From Nitrospira sp. (lineage in GTDB: Bacteria; Nitrospirota; Nitrospiria; Nitrospirales; Nitrospiraceae): a DNA stretch of 64,000 bases. Location: contig JAHBWT010000001.1 of assembly GCA_019636815.1 (NCBI GenBank), forward strand, positions 62,001-126,000, written 5' to 3'. The notes under the pieces are model-generated. The model had not been told where the DNA came from, searched no databases, and was given only the letters and a program-made list of their open reading frames with translations. Positions 1-9,146 of this stretch are shown here, one piece after another (the first letter of the stretch is position 1; every line of letters starts with the position of its first letter). The position numbers were made by a program, and so were the translations under genes.

Positions 1-339
1 CCAGCGCCACCCTCCTTCTAACTCCATGACCGGATAGCCTTTCGTTGAAAATTCAACAGCTGCGGTCGCGGCTAAATGACAGACCTGAGAATAGCAATAC
101 AGCACGTTCCTCCTGTCCTTCTGCAATCCATCCAGCGTGTGCCAACGCTCCCGTGGTAGGTTAATAGCACCTGGAATATGCCCAGCCGCGAAATCATCGG
201 CCGCTCTGACATCAACGACGTTCACTTCTCCGCTCTTCATCATATGCTCGAGTTCGACGGGTCCAGTGGTAAAAGCCATTTTGGCCTCGAAATAGGCCCT
301 CGCCTTGGCAGGATCTTGGACGATTGTGTGAGTAGTCAC
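1..339 (-). CDS. Rhodanese-like domain protein (3' part outside window)
   Basis: Reading the minus strand from a GTG at 339 gives about 113 residues that run off the window edge. The GTG is preceded by a strong AAAGGAGG ribosome site. The fold is that of a single rhodanese domain: VVDVRAADDF, GHIPGAINLPRERW, then YCYSQVCHLAA containing the candidate persulfide cysteine loop. Rhodaneses transfer sulfane sulfur or act as sulfur carriers; the substrate cannot be told here. No signal peptide is visible, so it is probably cytoplasmic. The missing C-terminus is an artefact of the window, not a truncation of the gene. Confidence 0.85.
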   Translation of the reverse strand, partial: MTTHTIVQDPAKARAYFEAKMAFTTGPVELEHMMKSGEVNVVDVRAADDFAAGHIPGAINLPRERWHTLDGLQKDRRNVLYCYSQVCHLAATAAVEFSTKGYPVMELEGGWRW

Positions 340-549
340 TGGCGTCCTCCTTTGGTGTGATCGGTTAACATTAAGAAATCGGCGCGCATTTCCCCCTCCT
401 ATCAGCATGTATTGTGTCGCAAGCAGCCGCCGACACGCTGCTCGTTGCCGCGCCGGACTGAGTTGACTCAGATTAGTCGTCGAACGCAACAAAAGCAGTT
501 GATACATGGCCATAGGATGGGCAGCATGATAATAGCCGGCAGCGCCGCA

Positions 550-1431
550 TTATGTCGCCGGTTCTTGCGCTTCCGTTTCCTTATGGTTCAGCGCGGAACC
601 CGTTGCAAACGTCCGGTCGCCCAGACGACCGTCTTGCTCTTCATGAAACCGCTCGCTAACGAATTTGGTGTCAGCGGCTGTGAGCGATCCTCGTGGAACC
701 TGACGCGCATCCTCGTAGTCTCCGCGCTCGATATGATCTAAATATTGCCCCCAGGACAGCAGCGTCCCTTGACAAATATGACGGTCTGGGGAGAGGGTCT
801 CAATTTCCAGCTCCAACCGCCGTATCATTTCACGCATCAGCCACTGAGGGAGTTCCAGTCGGCGGCCCGGATAAATGAAACCGAACAAGACAAGATGGCT
901 GAAGAGCACGCGCCAATGACGATTGAATCTCCACAATAACCTCGCCCAATCCATATCTTTGGATCGTGCGTGCAATAGATGCGCGATATCCGCTCCATCA
1001 TAACGGTCACGTTCCATGATAAAAGCCTTGGACCAGATCATCTCCTCGACGGGCACTAATCGAACCTGCTCATCCATGATCGTCGCCCTCGGCGCCACGT
1101 CGAACCATTTCTGATCGACGGCAGCCACTCCGTTGCCCGACCCGAAAATAATGTCGATGATATGGTCATTTTTTCGCGCTTTACTGATCCAATGAGGAAA
1201 GCGCGCCTCTGTGCAATACCCCTTCTCCGCGAGAAACAGCATCAGCCGATCACTATGCATTCGATGCACGAAGACATCGAGATCTTTGGTTCGGCGCACC
1301 ACACCGGTATAGCGTTCTAACGCGAACGCACCCCCGACCAAAAAAGGAATCTCCGAATGCTGAATATCCTGCAATGCCTGGCGACAGAATGTCTGCGAGG
1401 CCGGATCGGTAAGCTCTTCGGATGTACTCAT
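550..1431 (-). CDS. Nucleotidyltransferase-like protein
   Basis: 293 aa. The N-terminal half has the MNT/minimal nucleotidyltransferase pattern: FLVGGAFALERYTG (GG motif) followed by RRTKDLDVFV with the paired acidic residues expected to bind metal. The rest is basic and helical. The ATG at 1431 overlaps the stop of the upstream phosphoesterase by 4 bp (ATGA), so the two are translationally coupled. Proteins of this type often depend on a metallophosphoesterase or toxin partner; whether it transfers a nucleotide to RNA, protein or a small molecule is not visible. A longer reading frame upstream of this start would overlap the neighbour extensively and is not preferred. Confidence 0.72.
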   Translation of the reverse strand: MSTSEELTDPASQTFCRQALQDIQHSEIPFLVGGAFALERYTGVVRRTKDLDVFVHRMHSDRLMLFLAEKGYCTEARFPHWISKARKNDHIIDIIFGSGNGVAAVDQKWFDVAPRATIMDEQVRLVPVEEMIWSKAFIMERDRYDGADIAHLLHARSKDMDWARLLWRFNRHWRVLFSHLVLFGFIYPGRRLELPQWLMREMIRRLELEIETLSPDRHICQGTLLSWGQYLDHIERGDYEDARQVPRGSLTAADTKFVSERFHEEQDGRLGDRTFATGSALNHKETEAQEPAT

Positions 1432-2186
1432 GCCGTCTCCGCTGATTTCGTCAGCTTGAGCGTGATCGCTCGGAAGGGCGGGTGCTGTGCACGTTGTCGG
1501 CGTAACAACGGCAGCGCGACGTTGTAGACTGGGATTCCTGTCTGTGTACACCCTTCCACGGTCCCATGGTGTGCATGACCATGAAATACCGCCGTTGTTC
1601 CGTACCGATTAATCGGATCCTCCAAACGGCTGGTTCCCAAAAACGGAATAATTTCCGGAGCTTCTCCGATTACGGTTTCAATGATGGGGGCATAATGGAG
1701 CAACACGATCCGATGTGCGGTCCTGAGTTTAGCCAATGCGGACTCTAATTTGAGCGCTTCCTCGACCGATTCACGCACGAACTGTTTGAGCGCTGATTCT
1801 CCCCACGACTGCAAGAGGCGATCCCCAAATCCCCCCGCAAATCCCTTCACCCCCACAAACTCTACTCCGCCTATTTCCGTGGAGGTTCCGTCAAGGACGT
1901 GAATACCCTGGCGCTCTAAAATCTGCGTAATGGTCTCCGCATCCCCTGATTCATAGTCATGGTTCCCCAATACGGCGACAACAGGAATACCTTTCAGAAC
2001 CGGAAGCGCGGCGACAAGGAGCCGCGCTTCCTCAGCCTTTCCATAGTCCGTTATGTCACCACACAACAATACGACATCGGAACATTCCGCTACTTGCGTA
2101 AACAGCGATTGCAGTTCGTCGAGACTCACTCGCGGGCAATGCAAGTCTCCGATAGCTCCTATCCTCAACTCTCCATCAGACGCCAT
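1428..2186 (-). CDS. Calcineurin-like metallophosphoesterase
   Basis: 252 aa. All signature motifs of the calcineurin-like superfamily are present in order: GDLH (D-x-H, residue about 13), CGDITD, GNHDYE, LLHYAP and FHGHAHHG. These provide the two-metal site for phosphomonoester or phosphodiester hydrolysis. No signal peptide is seen, so it is likely cytoplasmic. It is the first gene of a pair with the nucleotidyltransferase-like gene, sharing a 4-bp overlap. The pairing suggests opposing nucleotidyl addition and removal, but the substrate is unknown. Confidence 0.85.
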   Translation of the reverse strand: MASDGELRIGAIGDLHCPRVSLDELQSLFTQVAECSDVVLLCGDITDYGKAEEARLLVAALPVLKGIPVVAVLGNHDYESGDAETITQILERQGIHVLDGTSTEIGGVEFVGVKGFAGGFGDRLLQSWGESALKQFVRESVEEALKLESALAKLRTAHRIVLLHYAPIIETVIGEAPEIIPFLGTSRLEDPINRYGTTAVFHGHAHHGTVEGCTQTGIPVYNVALPLLRRQRAQHPPFRAITLKLTKSAETA

Positions 2187-2438
2187 CCCGACTCATCCGC
2201 TTTCTGCATATCTGGACGTTGAACCCGGAAACCGTTTCTCCGATGGCTTGTTAGACCGCCATCCCACTTTCGAAACTCGACAGAACCACAAGAGTATTGG
2301 CATTCTCAAAGCATACCGTTGACCTACCCCGCGCCACTTCCCTGTTCACGGAACCCTTGTTGGGTGGATTGTACCGCCTCGCGTCCCGCATCCTTCCCCT
2401 GCTTTACAAATTTCTTGATTGATTGCGTGTCATGTTCG

Positions 2439-3152
2439 CTATTTGTCCAAACCTTTTCGAGTCTTCGCAAGTTGCTTAATGGTTGTCGCCGTTCCCATGT
2501 CCGAAGCTTCAACCCGGACATGATCTCCCTTCTTGAATAGACATTCTCCGACGACGAAGCCTGATCCCCGAGCCACATCCTCATTCGCTCGAGAATCTGT
2601 AGACCCCATCCTCTCCTTCATCTCGGAAGGATCTGTAGAAGGGAGTGATTCCGCGTGGCGCTTGAGATCTTGTTGATCGTTTAAGCGCTGTGTCTCGACC
2701 GAATCGGCTTGTTCTCCGGATGATTTCTGACGCTCCATGAATGGCGTCGGAGGTATTTCTGCTTGTTCCGGTACACCTTCTTGTCCCGAAGAGACCTTGC
2801 CTTGACCGTTTGAGGTACAGACCCTATTGGTGTCGGCAGTGACCCGAATCTGGATCTGCTGGCCATGGTCTCCGCTGATCGTATAGTTCTCGCCATGGAT
2901 CTTCTGGATTGATCCGATAATGATCTCTGGTCCTCCAAGGACGACATTTGAAGAGCCTGCGTCTTCTAAACCTAATCCCTGCTGACCGCTTTGTTGAGTG
3001 GACTCTCCGCCGGCTACACCGAGATGGTCACGCTGCTCGGCTGCCAATACCGGATATCCCACAGCGATGCAGATCACACAGACCACTCGTAACAGATGCA
3101 TCCGATTATCGTGACATCGACGCGATGTTTGCGGACTGTTGGTGTTCTTCAT
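2439..3152 (-). CDS. Exported OB-like protein with long hydrophilic insert
   Basis: 237 aa from an ATG at 3152 with GAGGAGCT just upstream. A signal peptide (hydrophobic LLRVVCVICIAVG, cleavage near LAAEQ) implies export. A beta-strand pattern follows: IIIGSIQKIHGENYTI, then IQIRVTADT. An insert of about 85 residues rich in Gln, Glu and Ser interrupts the fold before FKKGDHVRVEASDMG. The same G-x-I-x-x-I ... GD-x-V-x-V core is found in five other genes of this window (near 18.5, 19.2, 23.0, 26.6 and 56.6 kb), making a dispersed paralogous family. Function unknown; a small beta-barrel in the periplasm is inferred. Confidence 0.6.
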   Translation of the reverse strand: MKNTNSPQTSRRCHDNRMHLLRVVCVICIAVGYPVLAAEQRDHLGVAGGESTQQSGQQGLGLEDAGSSNVVLGGPEIIIGSIQKIHGENYTISGDHGQQIQIRVTADTNRVCTSNGQGKVSSGQEGVPEQAEIPPTPFMERQKSSGEQADSVETQRLNDQQDLKRHAESLPSTDPSEMKERMGSTDSRANEDVARGSGFVVGECLFKKGDHVRVEASDMGTATTIKQLAKTRKGLDK

Positions 3153-3619
3153 TGTGAGCTCCTCGTAACGACTCGGCATTTCAATCGGCCATCTTGATTC
3201 GGTGGCGTCGCCGCTGTTGCCATACGCACACAGACGTGAGTGATGGGCCTGAGACGATCGCATGGATCGTTTTACAGGGAGTCGCAAGCGGGGTGGCGGT
3301 TGCGATCGTACATCCTGTGCGCGGTGAATATAAAACACCCCCTCATCGGAGGTCACGGCCCAGCGTTGAACCAACCGAGGAATCAGCGACCGTACATTAC
3401 CCACGGACTCCTTCTACCCCCCATCCGCTTTCAGTATTTTTCGCACCATGTGCTTCATCCAATCGAGCTTGCTCGTACTCTAACCTGTATTCCTGCCTTC
3501 CCATAACTGGGAGACATCCTAGATAACGCTTTCTCACTCCTCTCGGGAAGCTACCAGTGATATTCTGTACCGATGTGAGTCATGCTGAGGATGCGCCTTG
3601 GAAGAGCAGGTGTTGTCCT
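3153..3619. other. Intergenic region, 467 bp
   Basis: Divergent spacer between the exported OB-like gene (minus) and the cupredoxin-like gene (plus). Short open frames here lack ribosome sites and resemble no known protein. Promoters for both genes must lie here, but no clear -35/-10 or -24/-12 box with matching operator was identified. Confidence 0.5.
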
Positions 3620-4102
3620 ATGCGACGATACAAAATGACTCCCTTCATGACGTTGCTTGCCCTTGTCGCTTGCCAGAGCCTTCCTACCTTTACACTCAGC
3701 GGCGATGTGAGAGATGTGTTCGTCGCGGATACACTGTCGACCATTACTCTTCAGGTTCAGGTGGGGGACGAGATCCGATGGATCAACACGCGTGCGGGAC
3801 CGGTTCACATTGTGTTTTATGATCGGATCTTAGACCATTTATCCTGTCGTCGTAATTTTGATGGGTACTACACCGGTGGGGCGGAAGCTATTCTCAGACC
3901 GCATCAGAGTGCCAGCCTATGTTTTCGTGGTCCTGGCACCATCCGTTACACCGTGGGATGGTCATCTCAATTACGGAGCGGGGCCCTGTCACACTTCGGG
4001 ATGGTTCAAATTGAAGCACCTTCTGGATATCCATCCAACAGGAGGCATCTACTACAATTCGCGGCGGACCATACCGACACGTTGCCTCATCTCGGCCGTT
4101 AA
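3620..4102 (+). CDS. Cupredoxin-like lipoprotein
   Basis: 160 aa starting at ATG 3620. The N-terminus is a short lipoprotein signal with lipobox LVAC. The body reads like a plastocyanin/azurin-type cupredoxin: DVFVADTLSTITLQVQVGDEIRWIN, a candidate His in GPVHIVF, and late Cys-containing SLCFRGPGTIRYTV. The classical C-x(n)-H-x(n)-M copper loop is not convincingly complete, so copper binding is uncertain. The gene converges on the LigD-type gene and the two overlap by about 51 bp at their 3' ends. Confidence 0.6.
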   Translation: MRRYKMTPFMTLLALVACQSLPTFTLSGDVRDVFVADTLSTITLQVQVGDEIRWINTRAGPVHIVFYDRILDHLSCRRNFDGYYTGGAEAILRPHQSASLCFRGPGTIRYTVGWSSQLRSGALSHFGMVQIEAPSGYPSNRRHLLQFAADHTDTLPHLGR

Positions 4103-5821
4103 GTGCTGCTGCACCGTGGCGTACTCAGCCCAGGGGTCTTGGGTCAATTGCGATAACCTCGCCTCGATGGTGTGCACGGTAAAGTGGTCAGAGCGCAGTG
4201 CAGGAGAACATTCATCCCACATCAGTGGAACGGAGACGGGAGCTCCCATTCTCGCGCGCGTCGAATAGGCAGCCACGGTGGTTGCTCCTTGTCCATTTCT
4301 CAGATAATCCACATATACCTTTCCCTTGCGAGCGCGCTTCGCCATGTTGTCGGTGAAGCGTTCGGGAAGGGTTCGTGCCAGGTGTCCGGCCAAACACCTG
4401 GCGAAACGTTTAACCTCACCCCAGGAATGTCGGCGTTCCAACGGAACCACGACGTGCAGCCCTTTCCCACCGGTGGTCTTGAGAAAAGATCTCAGGCCCA
4501 ATTCATCCAACACTGTTCGAACGAGACCTGCCGCCTCGCTGACTTCACGCCACGGCACATCCGGCGCAGGGTCTAAATCGAGGATCATGCGATCCGGCCG
4601 GTCCAGCCGCTCTTGCGTAGCCCCCCACGTATGGAATTCGAGGACGCCGAGTTGAACAAGCGCGATCAGGGCGGCGGGCGTATTCACCACCATGTAGCAA
4701 GCCGGTCCGTTACGTTCCTCGACCTCTACGCGATCAATCGCCTCATGAATTTGACCCGTCACATGCTTCTGATAGAAACATCCTGTGCCCTGCCCATCCG
4801 GACAACGCAGCAGCGTCAATGGACGTTTTCGTAAATGAGGCAAAATCCAACCTGCGATCCGTTCATAGAATTGTGCGAGTTCCAGTTTCGTGATCCCATC
4901 GTGGGGGAACAACAGCCGAGAGGGATTCGAGATCCTAATCCCCGCCACCGTGGGAACACCGGTAGGCTTCAGCGTTTGTTTGCGAACTCCGACTCCACGG
5001 GCACGGGCGGAAGAGCGGGGCGAGTTTTCTTCATCCCGTGAGGCAACCCCTAACTGACTCATCGGCACATGGGCGGTTGATTCCCGCACAATAAGATGGG
5101 CCGGCTTGTCGTCGCGCAGGCCTACGAATGAAGCTTGGCGAAGATGGTGATTTCGATTGTTCGCGGGATTGGAGGGCGCACCCCCGGAAGGCTGCCGATC
5201 TGTGTGCCACGTATCGTGTCTGGCCTGGGCAATCTCTTCCATACTCAGTCCGCTTTTCACGCTTGTTGCCAAACGCACCGCTGAATCAGTCGCTGCCGTA
5301 CGAGCGGCTTCGTCACGTCCCTTGATGAGCAACCACTTGTTCTTATCCCGATTACGGGCTCCACCGATTCGTACCAAGGACCAACGGCCCTTCAGCTTCT
5401 GTCCTGCCAACGTAAATTTCAGATGTCCTTTCTCGTAGGCCCTCTTCGGGTTTCCATCGGGAATCCACCGACCTTGATCCCACACCATGACGGTACCCGC
5501 ACCATACTGCCGGGGTGGAATGGTGCCTTCGAAATCGGCATATTCCATCGGATGATCTTCGACATGCACAGCCAATCGTTTATCAGTGGGGTTGAGACTG
5601 GGTCCCTTAGGAACCGCCCAACTTTTCAAGGTCCCGTCAAGCTCCAACCTAAAGTCATAATGGAGTCCCCTCGCGGCATGCTTCTGCACGACATAGCGCA
5701 ACGAGGAGCTTGACGGCGAGGGAGACACTCCCCATGGTTCGGCCGTGCGTAAAAAGTTCCGCTTGTTCCGGTAGTGCCGCAAACTCTCCGACGCTTTTTT
5801 TGTGGTTCTGCTTACGGGCAT
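4052..5821 (-). CDS. ligD: LigD-type protein: 3'-phosphoesterase plus polymerase, no ligase domain
   Basis: 589 aa. Residues about 40-170 form the LigD 3'-phosphoesterase domain, with HAARGLHYDFRLELDG and VHVEDHPMEYADFEG supplying the expected His, Asp and Arg ligands. A low-complexity linker of about 110 residues follows. Residues about 290-585 form the archaeo-eukaryotic-primase-like polymerase domain: SNPSRLLFP, the metal-binding ILDLDPAP and KTTGGKGLHVVVP. The central ATP-dependent ligase domain (KxDG motif) found in full-length LigD of 800-900 aa is absent. The family acts in Ku-dependent end joining; no Ku gene is in the window. It starts 54 bp after the GAPDH stop, beyond a terminator. 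Confidence 0.87.
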   Translation of the reverse strand: MPVSRTTKKASESLRHYRNKRNFLRTAEPWGVSPSPSSSSLRYVVQKHAARGLHYDFRLELDGTLKSWAVPKGPSLNPTDKRLAVHVEDHPMEYADFEGTIPPRQYGAGTVMVWDQGRWIPDGNPKRAYEKGHLKFTLAGQKLKGRWSLVRIGGARNRDKNKWLLIKGRDEAARTAATDSAVRLATSVKSGLSMEEIAQARHDTWHTDRQPSGGAPSNPANNRNHHLRQASFVGLRDDKPAHLIVRESTAHVPMSQLGVASRDEENSPRSSARARGVGVRKQTLKPTGVPTVAGIRISNPSRLLFPHDGITKLELAQFYERIAGWILPHLRKRPLTLLRCPDGQGTGCFYQKHVTGQIHEAIDRVEVEERNGPACYMVVNTPAALIALVQLGVLEFHTWGATQERLDRPDRMILDLDPAPDVPWREVSEAAGLVRTVLDELGLRSFLKTTGGKGLHVVVPLERRHSWGEVKRFARCLAGHLARTLPERFTDNMAKRARKGKVYVDYLRNGQGATTVAAYSTRARMGAPVSVPLMWDECSPALRSDHFTVHTIEARLSQLTQDPWAEYATVQQHLTAEMRQRVGMVRREL

Positions 5822-5843
5822 ACTGCACGCCGGGGTGACGTAT

Positions 5844-5871
5844 GAAAAAAGAGAGTCACGGCTGCCGTGAC
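5844..5871 (-). terminator. Rho-independent terminator after gap
   Basis: On the minus strand a 7-bp perfect stem (GTCACGG / CCGTGAC, loop CAG) lies directly downstream of the GAPDH stop and is followed by TCTCTTTTTT. It separates the tal-gap operon from the LigD-type gene. Confidence 0.85.
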
Positions 5872-5875
5872 CGTA

Positions 5876-6889
5876 TCAACTCTCGACCGGCACGATGAGT
5901 GCCATCGAGACCGCCTGCCGGACCATTTGGCTGGCATAGCCCCACTCATTGTCATACCAACTCATGACCTTTACCAGATTGCCGCACACGACTTGGGTCA
6001 TGTCGGCATCAACGATCGAGGCATGCGAATCCTGAATGACATCGGAGGACACGATCGGATCCTCCGTTATTCCCACCACACCGGCATACCGGTCGCTGCG
6101 CGCTTCTCGCAGGAAGATATCGTTCACCTCGGCAACGTTCGTCTCACGCTCGGTCAGCATCACAATGTCGGAGAGCGAACAGATCGGAACGGGCACCCGG
6201 ATGGCCACGCCCTCAAATCGCCCCTTCAGATCGGGTAACGCACGCGTGGTCGCCATGGCCGCCCCCGTCGTCGTCGGCACGATGTTGGCGGCTGCCGCCC
6301 GACCACGCCGTTTGCGCTTGTGCTGCCCGTCGACCAAGGTTTGACCGGCGGTGTAGGCGTGCGTCGTCGTCATCACGGCCTTTTGGACACCTAGATGGCG
6401 GTTCAGAATTTCAACGATCGGGGCCACGCAATTCGTCGTGCAGCTGGCACAGGACAAGATTGGCCCGTCCTTCTCGTCATATGCGTTCACACCGTAGACG
6501 ACGGTGGGGATATCCTCATCCTTGGCCGGTGCCGACAGGATCACCCGCTTTGCGCCGGCCTCCAGATGTTTGGAGAGTGCCGTCCTGGTCCTGAATTGCC
6601 CCGAACACTCAAACACCACATCGATCCCCAACTGTTTCCATGGAAGATGGAGGGGGTCGCGCTCGGCAAATACGGAATAGTGACGATCCGCCATCACAAG
6701 CGCATCGCGGTCGGCTTTCACCTGAATATGATAACGACCATAGACCGTGTCGTGATTCAGCAGATAGGCGAGGTTATCGGGTGGAGCCAGATCATTAATC
6801 GCGACCAGCTCGAGTTCCGGCATGCTCGCAACAATCTTAAACGTAGCGCGCCCTATTCTTCCCAGCCCATTGATGGCGACTCGCATCAT
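5876..6889 (-). CDS. gap: Type I glyceraldehyde-3-phosphate dehydrogenase
   Basis: 337 aa, full length. The NAD(P)-binding Rossmann motif VAINGLGRIGR is at the N-terminus and the catalytic cysteine lies in SCASCTTNC (about residue 150). THAYT and WYDNEWGYA are also conserved. It catalyses the reversible oxidative phosphorylation of glyceraldehyde 3-phosphate to 1,3-bisphosphoglycerate. It follows the transaldolase gene by 44 bp on the same strand, linking the non-oxidative pentose phosphate route to lower glycolysis or gluconeogenesis. Either of two adjacent ATGs could serve as the start. Confidence 0.96.
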   Translation of the reverse strand: MMRVAINGLGRIGRATFKIVASMPELELVAINDLAPPDNLAYLLNHDTVYGRYHIQVKADRDALVMADRHYSVFAERDPLHLPWKQLGIDVVFECSGQFRTRTALSKHLEAGAKRVILSAPAKDEDIPTVVYGVNAYDEKDGPILSCASCTTNCVAPIVEILNRHLGVQKAVMTTTHAYTAGQTLVDGQHKRKRRGRAAAANIVPTTTGAAMATTRALPDLKGRFEGVAIRVPVPICSLSDIVMLTERETNVAEVNDIFLREARSDRYAGVVGITEDPIVSSDVIQDSHASIVDADMTQVVCGNLVKVMSWYDNEWGYASQMVRQAVSMALIVPVES

Positions 6890-6933
6890 AACGTAATCCC
6901 TTCTGCGCCCAAGGGTCCATCTTCAGGATCCGC

Positions 6934-8097
6934 TCATCCTGGCGAAGCCGATCCAGCCGGCATGACTCGCCGATGCTTTTTATCTAACGCGTGCAGCGCG
7001 CTGTCATACGCATCAACGAATGTTTGCACGCCCTCATGCTCCAGCTGCCAGGTCACGCAATTGAAGTTAATGCCCGTTTTCTCCAACTGCTGCATAACCC
7101 GCTCCGCTTGCTCGACATCAGCCTCCACCGCATCCGCAACCACCAGACCATGATCGGCAAAGGCTCGTAGTGTGGGCTCAGGCATCGTATTGACCGTGTC
7201 CCGACCCACCAACGCTTCGACATACATCACGTCGCGATAGGCGGCATTCTTGGTGCCGGTACTGGCCCACAGAGGCCGCTGTACGCGCGCGCCGGCAGCC
7301 GCCAACCGGGCCCATCGCTCGCTGCTGAACGCTTGTTGAAACGTTCGATAGGCCAGTTTGGCGTTGGCGACAGCTGCTTGCCCCTGGAGTTGGGCTGCAG
7401 CCGATCGTCGCATGGGGTCGTCAGCGGGGATCCGCCGGAGCAGCAACCGATCGACGAGGACATCGATACGGCTCACGAAAAAGCTCGCCACCGATGCAAC
7501 TTTCTCTAACGATCGATGGTCCGTGAGGCGACGCTCGAGAGCCGAGATATAGGCTTCGATAACCCCCTGATAGCTTTGAATCGAAAACAATAGAGTGATA
7601 TTGACCGGAATACCTTCATAGAGCAGTTGTTCGACCGCCAAGATACCCGCTTCCGTCGCTGGGATCTTGATATAGAGGTTGGGACGATTGACACGCTCGA
7701 CATATCGTCGCGCTTCAGCCATGGTGGCCTCACCGTCGTACGCGAGATGCGGTGAAACTTCGAGGCTGACGTATCCATCGAGACCATCCGTATCGTGATA
7801 GGTGTCCTGGAGCAGGTCGCAGGCTTGCTGAACATCCGCGATCAATAGCGCCTCAAAGATGGACTGAGTGGAACGCGTTTCACTGGCGAGGGACTTGATG
7901 TGCGGATCATAATCCTGGCTCTGCAAGGCATCACGGAAGGTCGTGGGATTCGCCGTGATACCGCGCAATCCGCGCCGACGAATCCAGTGCGCCAATTCTC
8001 CACTGGTCATCATCTGCCGCGTGAGATTGTCCAACCAGAAGCTTTGCCCGCATGCCAGAAGCTGCTGGAGTGGATCGTCATAATGTTCCTTCGTCAT
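6934..8097 (-). CDS. tal: Transaldolase
   Basis: 387 aa from ATG 8097 (MTKEHYDDP). The longer frame upstream of this ATG lacks family similarity. Family motifs are GITANPTTF, GYVSLEVSPHLA, and NLYIKIPAT with the Schiff-base lysine; LLFSIQSYQ and SRIDVLVD follow. The length fits the bacterial subfamily of about 370-390 aa. It transfers a dihydroxyacetone unit between sedoheptulose 7-phosphate and glyceraldehyde 3-phosphate in the cytoplasm. It is the upstream gene of a tal-gap operon. Confidence 0.95.
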   Translation of the reverse strand: MTKEHYDDPLQQLLACGQSFWLDNLTRQMMTSGELAHWIRRRGLRGITANPTTFRDALQSQDYDPHIKSLASETRSTQSIFEALLIADVQQACDLLQDTYHDTDGLDGYVSLEVSPHLAYDGEATMAEARRYVERVNRPNLYIKIPATEAGILAVEQLLYEGIPVNITLLFSIQSYQGVIEAYISALERRLTDHRSLEKVASVASFFVSRIDVLVDRLLLRRIPADDPMRRSAAAQLQGQAAVANAKLAYRTFQQAFSSERWARLAAAGARVQRPLWASTGTKNAAYRDVMYVEALVGRDTVNTMPEPTLRAFADHGLVVADAVEADVEQAERVMQQLEKTGINFNCVTWQLEHEGVQTFVDAYDSALHALDKKHRRVMPAGSASPG

Positions 8098-8226
8098 GGC
8101 GTTCGGTCCAGATAGTAATGGTTGCTTGACTCTCGGGCGATCGGCGCTCCCTTCACATTCGGTCACTGACCGAGATCTATTCGTATCATGCGGCCCACGG
8201 GCAACGAAGACGACATGAAGCAAGAT

Positions 8227-8682
8227 CTACACACGATCCACGACCACGAGCTCGTTGACGACATCCTTCACACCCGCCAGGTATGCATCATCAATCGCGT
8301 TTCGGACGGAGTCCCAATCCCTTACAGTACCTCTCAATGTGGCCGTGCCGTCGTTGACTGACACATCGATACCGTCACTTTTAATGAAGAGGCTCATTGC
8401 AAGTTGGCATTCCACCGCTTGCTTGAGCTCCTCGTCTGATTGCCACTCCCAATCATCTCCGTCGTCGAGCGAACCGTACGCAGCATCCTGACAAGGATCA
8501 GGGGAATTGTCGGACCACTTGTCACCAGGATATCCTTCGGCGCGAGCGTCGTTCTGATTCGTTCCCGATCCATACAGGCCTTTGTCTGAGTCGTAGCCTG
8601 ATAATCGCGCTCGCTCTTCAACGGCAAACAGAAGCGCTCCACCGATTAGGACAATCACGAATAATGAAGCTCGTGTGCCCAT
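8227..8682 (-). CDS. Exported BON-domain protein (copy 1)
   Basis: 151 aa. The N-terminal segment SLFVIVLIGGALLFAV is a signal peptide or anchor. A hydrophilic acidic stretch follows, then a BON domain from about residue 78: DEELKQAVECQL, IDVSVNDGTATLRGTV, AIDDAYLAGVKDVVNEL. BON domains are thought to contact phospholipid or envelope structures. The protein is clearly homologous to the 146-aa copy at 9767-10207, with the same DWEW-x-SDAEL lead-in. It lies downstream of a 42-aa membrane-protein gene and may share its promoter near 9030. Confidence 0.8.
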   Translation of the reverse strand: MGTRASLFVIVLIGGALLFAVEERARLSGYDSDKGLYGSGTNQNDARAEGYPGDKWSDNSPDPCQDAAYGSLDDGDDWEWQSDEELKQAVECQLAMSLFIKSDGIDVSVNDGTATLRGTVRDWDSVRNAIDDAYLAGVKDVVNELVVVDRV

Positions 8683-8774
8683 TTTATGCCTCCTTTTTCA
8701 TGCCTCCTTTTGGCAAGGGCATCTGATCCCACAATGGCTGCAGTCCATTCTGAACACGAAGCACTCAGCATATT

Positions 8775-8903
8775 TCATGAAACCTGAGCCATCACCCTGG
8801 TGGTGGATGCAGCATAACCAAAGAGAGCGACCATGCCTAAACCTACGAGGAGGATCCAGAATAATGCTCCCAAACCTGTGGCAGTCGCCTGCGTATCCTC
8901 CAT
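8775..8903 (-). CDS. Small single-pass membrane protein, 42 aa
   Basis: An ATG at 8903 is preceded by an excellent ribosome site (AAGAAGGAGG, 6 bp spacing). It opens a 42-codon frame with a hydrophilic N-terminus (MEDTQATATGLG) and one transmembrane helix (ALFWILLVGLGMVALFGY). It has no recognised family. A sigma-54-like promoter at 9025-9039 and a tandem operator at 9147-9178 lie upstream at normal distances. The same operator type precedes cydAB, the complex-III cluster and hemerythrin, so a role linked to membrane respiration is a reasonable guess. Confidence 0.62.
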   Translation of the reverse strand: MEDTQATATGLGALFWILLVGLGMVALFGYAASTTRVMAQVS

Positions 8904-9024
8904 GACCGTCCTCCTTCTTGTTACCAGCCCTCAAATTGCATAGGGTCGTTCTATCACGTGACTGTCATTTACAGGCTAGTGCGTCAGAAGGTTTTACATG
9001 CCTTCTCTCTCTTCTTCTTTATTC

Positions 9025-9039
9025 GCAAAATGCGCGCCA
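9025..9039 (-). promoter_or_regulatory. Sigma-54-like -24/-12 promoter
   Basis: The minus strand reads TGGCGCGCATTTTGC, matching TGGCACG-N4-TTGC at all but one position, with GG-N10-GC spacing. Predicted transcription would begin near 9013 and read the 42-aa membrane protein and then the BON gene. The tandem operator starts 109 bp upstream of the -24 GG. Confidence 0.65.
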
Positions 9040-9146
9040 TACGTCGATCGTGATGCAAGCCACTCATACTTTTATTCAGGCACAATGTTCATTAAGCTTT
9101 CGCAGGTAGGAGGCGGCTCAAGGCTGGACGGCCGGTCACATGTGAG

